Origin: Bin87 sp964347975
Lineage (GTDB): Bacteria; Chloroflexota; Dehalococcoidia; Lucifugimonadales; UBA3495
Length of the DNA stretch: 64,000 nt
Reading direction: 5' to 3'
Assembly: GCA_964347975.1 (NCBI GenBank)
Contig: CAYGAY010000002.1
Span: 86,789 to 150,788 of the forward strand
This document shows positions 59,917 through 64,000 of this stretch, one piece after another. Position numbers and translations under genes: made by a program. How positions within the stretch are numbered: position 1 is the first letter of the stretch; every line of letters starts with the position of its first letter. The notes under the pieces are model-generated. The model was not told the DNA's origin, ran no database searches, and saw nothing but the letters and a program-made list of their open reading frames with translations.

Positions 59917-61677
59917 ATGTACATTCGGAAGGGGTTTCATTCCAAAATCTGGTTGGTTGCCCTCTTGGCAATCTCTGCTTTGATTATATCGGCTTGTGGC
60001 GGCGGGGCAACACCCGCGGCTCCAGCGGCCACTACGGCTCCGGCGGCGCCAGCGCCTGTTGCTACCAGCGCTCCGGCCGCCACCGCCATGCCCGCGGCTA
60101 CCGAAGCGCCGGCGGCTCCCCCCGCGGCAGCGGAAGTGTCCGGCAAAGTGACCATAATGCAGACGGTGTTCGGCACCGAGGCTTTTGAGCCAAGGTACAC
60201 GCTGGGCCTGGGGGAAACCACCTACCAGCGCGCGCTGCACGCCCTGTTGGTTGAGGGCAACCACGATACCCAGATGGTCCCGGGGATAGCGTCGGCCTGG
60301 GAAGTTTCTGAGGATGGGTTCACCTGGATCATGACCATACCCGCCGATCACCCGGCCTCCTTCCACAACGGGGACCAGGTAACCATCAACGACGTTGAAT
60401 TCAGCTTCCAGCGTTACTTCGGCAAGGAGGCTGAGGAAGGGGCCACCAGCACCGGGGCCATTAACTGGTCCCGCCTGACGGATCGAATCGAAATCACCGG
60501 GCCTGAGACGATTGAGGTCACCCACAATAAGCTCTCGTCGTCCTTCCCCTTCACTTTTTCCGCTTTGCAGTCCTCCTCCGACGGCGGCTCGATCCTGCCC
60601 CAGAAATACCATGAAGAGGTGGGCGAGGATGCCTACTCCAACGCTCCCATCGGCGCTGGTCCTTTCCGGCTGGTTGACTTCAAGCGATCCGAGCAGTTGC
60701 TGTTCGAGCAATTCCCGGACTACTACTACAACCCGGACAACGGTTACCCCGAAGACCGGCGGATGAAGTTCAAGACTCTGGATATGCGGCTGGTGCCCGA
60801 GGAGTCCACCAGGGTTTCCGCCCTGCTGGCCGGAGAGGCCGACATTGTTGAAGTGACGCTCCAATCAAGGGAGAGGGTGGAGGCCGCCGGTGGTCGGTAC
60901 GTTTGGATTGAGGAAGCGTCCTACACTCAGGTACGCCCCATTGGATGTTGGATACCGGACCTCCCCTGCAACGACAAACTGGTGCGCTATGCCCTGGACT
61001 ACGCCATCGACAAGGAGCTAATACGGGACAATCTCTACGGCGGCACCGAAGGGGCCGGTCTGGCCGGATTTGAGGCGGTGACTCCCAGCACCCTGGGCTA
61101 CAGTCCCGAACTGGACGCCACCCCCTACGACCCGGGGAAGGCACGGGAACTCCTGGCCGAAGCCGGTTACCCCAATGGTGAGGGCTATCCTCCCTTCACC
61201 CTCTATACCTGGCAGGCCAGCGATACACCGTTCATGGTGGAACACGCTGAGCTGATCGCCCAGATGTGGCAGGACAATCTGGGGCTCGACGTGACGGTGG
61301 AAGCGGGCCAGAACGTCAGCATCCGGGAGCGGGTGCGCAACCGGGAACTGGATGGCCACGTTTACTTCCGCAGCAACGAGGGGCGCTGGGACGGCGGCAG
61401 CCTGGTACGCAGTATGCACTATCTGGACTCCAGCCTGCGCCAGTCGGAAGATCCCAAGTTGGTCGAGATAGCGGACGAAGGGCTGTCGGTGATGGACCCG
61501 GCCCTGCGCCACGACGCCTACAACAAGATGTACCGGGCCTCTTGGGAGGAACACTATTCCTTCAGCACCATCTACACCAACCTGCCTTTCGGCTTGAGCT
61601 CGCGCATCAAGACCTATCAACCCTGGCCCCTGGGCCCGTACCCCACGGCCCTGTGGACGGTGACCTTGAATCAGTAG
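59917..61677 (+). CDS. ABC transporter substrate-binding lipoprotein (peptide type), paralogue
   Basis: 586 residues. ATG at 59917 with GGAGG 8 nt upstream; the longer frame has no site. Lipobox IISACGGG (Cys near 28), long Ala/Pro/Thr linker (about residues 30-72), then the family-5 fold: FTWIMTIPADHPASFHNGDQ, KLVRYALDYAIDKELIRDNLYGGT, YPPFTLYTWQASDTPFMVEHAELIAQMWQDNLGLDV. Paralogue of 57794-59542. Directly precedes the two permease genes, with 213 bp between, and is the most likely partner. Confidence 0.92.
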   Translation: MYIRKGFHSKIWLVALLAISALIISACGGGATPAAPAATTAPAAPAPVATSAPAATAMPAATEAPAAPPAAAEVSGKVTIMQTVFGTEAFEPRYTLGLGETTYQRALHALLVEGNHDTQMVPGIASAWEVSEDGFTWIMTIPADHPASFHNGDQVTINDVEFSFQRYFGKEAEEGATSTGAINWSRLTDRIEITGPETIEVTHNKLSSSFPFTFSALQSSSDGGSILPQKYHEEVGEDAYSNAPIGAGPFRLVDFKRSEQLLFEQFPDYYYNPDNGYPEDRRMKFKTLDMRLVPEESTRVSALLAGEADIVEVTLQSRERVEAAGGRYVWIEEASYTQVRPIGCWIPDLPCNDKLVRYALDYAIDKELIRDNLYGGTEGAGLAGFEAVTPSTLGYSPELDATPYDPGKARELLAEAGYPNGEGYPPFTLYTWQASDTPFMVEHAELIAQMWQDNLGLDVTVEAGQNVSIRERVRNRELDGHVYFRSNEGRWDGGSLVRSMHYLDSSLRQSEDPKLVEIADEGLSVMDPALRHDAYNKMYRASWEEHYSFSTIYTNLPFGLSSRIKTYQPWPLGPYPTALWTVTLNQ

Positions 61678-61729
61678 GACAGATACCTCTAACAGGCATC
61701 GGCGGCAAGGTTGTTGGCGACTCCGATGG

Positions 61730-61759
61730 TCCCGGGATGCGCCATCATACATCCCGGGA
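61730..61759 (+). terminator. Hairpin between binding-protein and permease genes
   Basis: 10-bp perfect stem TCCCGGGATG (61730-61739) / CATCCCGGGA (61750-61759), no T-run. More likely a processing or partial-termination element that gives more binding protein than permease. Confidence 0.5.
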
Positions 61760-61890
61760 GAATTAGATCGACCAGCAGGGGGCCCATGCCGGTGGTTGAC
61801 ACACTCAGATCGTTCCCTGAGTGCCGGCCCGGCCCGACGCAAAGTGGACCGGGCGAAGGATTGGGTGAACCACAAAGGTAAGAGAAGCCG

Positions 61891-62808
61891 ATGCAGCGTT
61901 ACATACTGTCCAGAGTACTCCAGGGGCTGATCGCTCTGCTTGCCCTCAGCCTGATTATCTTTATGAGTGTTCACCTATCCGGTGATCCGGCCTTGCTGCT
62001 GTTGCCGCCGGAAGCGACCACTGCCGACTACGAGCAGCTTCGGGAGAACCTGGGCTTAGACCGGCCTATCCTCGTCCAGTACGGCACCTTTCTCCTGAAT
62101 GCGGTGCAGGGCGACTTTGGCAACTCCATCACCACCCGGCGTCCGGCCCGGGACGTGCTGCTGGAGCGGATCCCCGCCACCCTCCAGTTGGCGGCAGTGG
62201 GAATGCTCCTGGCGATACTGATGGGGGTGCCCCTGGGCATCCTGTCCGCAGTCAAGCGGGACTCTATTCTGGACAAAGCCTGCAAGCTCTTTGCCATCGC
62301 CGGCATCGGCGCCCCACAATTCTGGGTAGCCATCATGCTCATCCTGCTGTTTGGCGCCATCCTCCAGTGGTTGCCGACCTACGGCCGGGGCGGGCCATCC
62401 CACTTCGTGCTGCCGGCCTTCGTGCTGGCTTGGTCCATCATGGCCGGCATGATGCGCCTGGCGCGCTCGAGTATGTTGGAGGTGCTGGACAGCGAGTTTG
62501 TCAAATTCGCCCGGGTCAAGGGGCTGACGGAGAAGCTGGTCATCTGGAAACACGCCCTCCGAAACGCACTGATTCCCCTGATAACCTTCGGCGGCATCAG
62601 TCTGGCGGGGTTGCTCAACGGGGCTATTGTGGTGGAGGTAGTGTTCGCCTGGCCCGGCGTAGGCCGCTTAATGCTGGAGGGAGTAGCCCAACGCAATTTC
62701 CCCATCGTAGAAGCCACCGTGCTGACCTCGGGTTTCTTCTACATAGTCACATCCCTTTTGGTGGACATCCTCTATGTGTACGTGGACCCGAGAATCAGGA
62801 TCGAGTAA
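61891..62808 (+). CDS. ABC transporter permease, DppB/OppB type
   Basis: 305 residues, six membrane helices. N-terminal RYILSRVLQGLIALLALSLIIF and LRENLGLDRPILVQYGTFLLNAVQGDFGNS are typical of the peptide/nickel family. The EAA loop is in FVKFARVKGLTEKLVIWKHALRNALIPLITFGG. It forms the channel with the next gene product. No ATPase genes are in the window; they may lie beyond the right edge. Confidence 0.94.
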   Translation: MQRYILSRVLQGLIALLALSLIIFMSVHLSGDPALLLLPPEATTADYEQLRENLGLDRPILVQYGTFLLNAVQGDFGNSITTRRPARDVLLERIPATLQLAAVGMLLAILMGVPLGILSAVKRDSILDKACKLFAIAGIGAPQFWVAIMLILLFGAILQWLPTYGRGGPSHFVLPAFVLAWSIMAGMMRLARSSMLEVLDSEFVKFARVKGLTEKLVIWKHALRNALIPLITFGGISLAGLLNGAIVVEVVFAWPGVGRLMLEGVAQRNFPIVEATVLTSGFFYIVTSLLVDILYVYVDPRIRIE

Positions 62809-62826
62809 AGCGAGAGAGAACTGGCT

Positions 62827-63699
62827 ATGGCGCAAACGGCAGTAACCGGAGAAAGTCGACTCGGTCAACTACAAAGGCGGATCAGCGGGACCAAGCTGCC
62901 CTGGATACCCATAGCGATCCTGTCCATTCTGCTGATTTGTGCTGCGTTAGCGCCGCAGTTGTCCCCTCACGACCCCACCGACAAGGACGTCATCAACAGC
63001 CGTATCGCCCCGGGTCAGACCAGCGAGTATCCGCTGGGTACCGACATCCTGGGCCGGGACATGTTGAGTCGGCTAATCTTCGGCGCCCGTACCACCGTTT
63101 ACATCAGCCTGGTAGCCCTGGCTACCGGGGCCATCGTGGGCACTGTTCTGGGACTGATTGCCGGATACCTGGGGGGCCTCATTGGTGCAGCAATCATGCG
63201 GATCGCCGACGCCGTAATGGGATTCCCTACTATTTTGGTAGCCCTGGTCATCGTGGTACTGCTGGGTCAGGGCACGGAGAATATCATCATCGCGGTGGCG
63301 GTCACCGTATGGGCCAGGTTTGCGCGGATGATACGGGGCGATACCCTGAGTATCAGGGAACGAGACTACGTGATTCTGGCCAAAATCGCCGGGGTCAGCT
63401 CTCCGGCAATCATCATCCGGCACATCTTCCCCAACGTGGTCAATACCCTAATGGTGCTGACCAGCCTTCAGGTGGGGCAGGTGATTCTGCTGGAAGCCTC
63501 TCTGAGCTTCCTGGGGTTGGGATTGGCGCCGGGGTCGCCGGCCTGGGGCATCATGGTAGCCGAGGGGCGTAACGTCATCCTGGATATGTGGTGGCTGTCC
63601 CTTTTCCCCGGGGTGGCGATAACCATAGTGGTGATGGCCTTCAACTTCTTCGGCGACTGGCTGCGCGACTACCTGGACCCGAAGCTCCGTCGGGTCTGA
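62827..63699 (+). CDS. ABC transporter permease, DppC/OppC type
   Basis: 290 residues, six membrane helices, starts 18 bp after the previous permease with a GAGAGAA site. LSPHDPTDKDVINSRIAPGQ and YPLGTDILGRDMLSRLIFGAR are DppC signatures, and the EAA loop is in RERDYVILAKIAGVSSPAIIIRHIFPNVVNTL. Partner of the gene before it. The downstream ATP-binding genes expected in such operons are absent; an IS fragment lies there instead. Confidence 0.94.
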   Translation: MAQTAVTGESRLGQLQRRISGTKLPWIPIAILSILLICAALAPQLSPHDPTDKDVINSRIAPGQTSEYPLGTDILGRDMLSRLIFGARTTVYISLVALATGAIVGTVLGLIAGYLGGLIGAAIMRIADAVMGFPTILVALVIVVLLGQGTENIIIAVAVTVWARFARMIRGDTLSIRERDYVILAKIAGVSSPAIIIRHIFPNVVNTLMVLTSLQVGQVILLEASLSFLGLGLAPGSPAWGIMVAEGRNVILDMWWLSLFPGVAITIVVMAFNFFGDWLRDYLDPKLRRV

Positions 63700-63744
63700 C
63701 CTCTGGCAGGTGACTGCGACGCAACCCGTCAAGAGCCGTCGTCG

Positions 63745-63939
63745 GAACCTGAGAAAGCGTGCAACGTGCTTACCCCCGGGGTGGCGGCACGGGTGAAACC
63801 CATGGTCGCCACGGCCCGCTGGGTCCTGCTGACGACCCCACTGGCAGATGGCGTAGAGGCTGCGCGTCCCAGACAGCATAGCGCAGACGGCCAAGGTTAG
63901 ACCAGATTAGCCGATTTTTTGGAACACCGAAAGACCCTG
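63745..63939 (-). mobile_element. ISAs1-type fragment
   Basis: The minus strand begins with CAGGGTCTTTCGGTGTTCC (63921-63939), a diverged form of the 19-bp IS end at 32907. It then encodes LAVCAMLSGTRSLYAICQWGRQQD, homologous to the N-terminal domain of the IS transposases in this window. The first 40 codons and everything after about 35 residues are missing or out of frame. A decayed relative of the composite-transposon ISs, sitting right after the permease operon. Confidence 0.8.
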
Positions 63940-64000
63940 CATCGGAGCCCAGGACGATTGCAAAGTCAGGGTAGATGTCCGGCTAGGTAGGCGATGGTCT
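63940..64000. other. Window edge, nothing recognised
   Basis: 61 bp outside the IS end. No gene or motif recognised. Confidence 0.5.

Overview
The window is GC-rich, gene-dense bacterial chromosome. It suggests a member of the Chloroflexota, plausibly Dehalococcoidia/SAR202-like. The reasons are two hydrophobic 'Chlor_Arch_YYY' (DUF2298) proteins, a Complex I operon lacking nuoE, nuoF and nuoG, several Uma2/DUF5678/DUF2283-type small genes, LLM and PPOX flavin enzymes, and an oligopeptide-type ABC transporter with several lipoprotein substrate-binding proteins. This placement is inference; no rRNA or tRNA gene was seen.

Layout. 1-0.9 kb: a DUF5678 gene translationally coupled to a retropepsin-like protease gene broken by an in-frame TAA. 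1.0-1.6 kb: a UGSC-family gene whose in-frame TGA is very probably selenocysteine. 1.8-11.4 kb: a Gfo/Idh/MocA oxidoreductase, a giant GT39-YYY membrane fusion coupled to gap, two small membrane proteins, eno and a TIGR00725 protein. 11.5-14.3 kb: a 33-bp-repeat coiled-coil protein, a truncated second copy of the TIGR00725 gene, and a secreted FnIII/Excalibur protein whose repeat tract contains a 100-N assembly gap. 14.3-29.1 kb (minus strand): nuoA-B-C, then an accessory island (FnIII protein, HicB-like pair, MNT-HEPN pair), nuoD-H, two Uma2 genes, nuoI, a small double CxCxxC protein, nuoJ-K-L-M-N. 29.1-32.7 kb: a DUF2283 pair, a CinA-like/adenylyltransferase fusion, a flavin reductase and a TolB-like lipoprotein.

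32.9-37.95 kb is a composite transposon. Two same-orientation ISAs1-type copies with 19-bp terminal inverted repeats flank two duplicated secreted FnIII genes, each with its own promoter and terminator. The whole 5.05-kb unit, but neither IS alone, is bounded by a 10-bp direct repeat. 38-49.7 kb: a substrate-binding protein, LLM oxidoreductase, a second predicted selenoprotein (DsbA-like, UGA in place of the active-site Cys), rnc, ftsY, a single-domain YYY protein, PPOX oxidoreductase, ligA and DinB. 49.7-57.6 kb is accessory and decaying: a frameshifted GT4 fragment, acyl-CoA synthetase, a frameshifted Uma2 gene, a DUF4415-like antitoxin, a VapC/DUF104 pair, a DEAH helicase with zinc ribbons and DUF4357, a broken MBL lipoprotein and an ISAs1 remnant. 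57.8-63.7 kb: two paralogous substrate-binding proteins and two permeases of a peptide/nickel-type ABC transporter. A further ISAs1 fragment lies at the right edge.

Themes: probable UGA recoding, a secreted FnIII protein family of which two members sit on a mobile element, toxin-antitoxin and Uma2 genes embedded in the respiratory operon, palindromic dispersed repeats some of which are translated inside genes, and many single-base lesions that could be real decay or assembly error.
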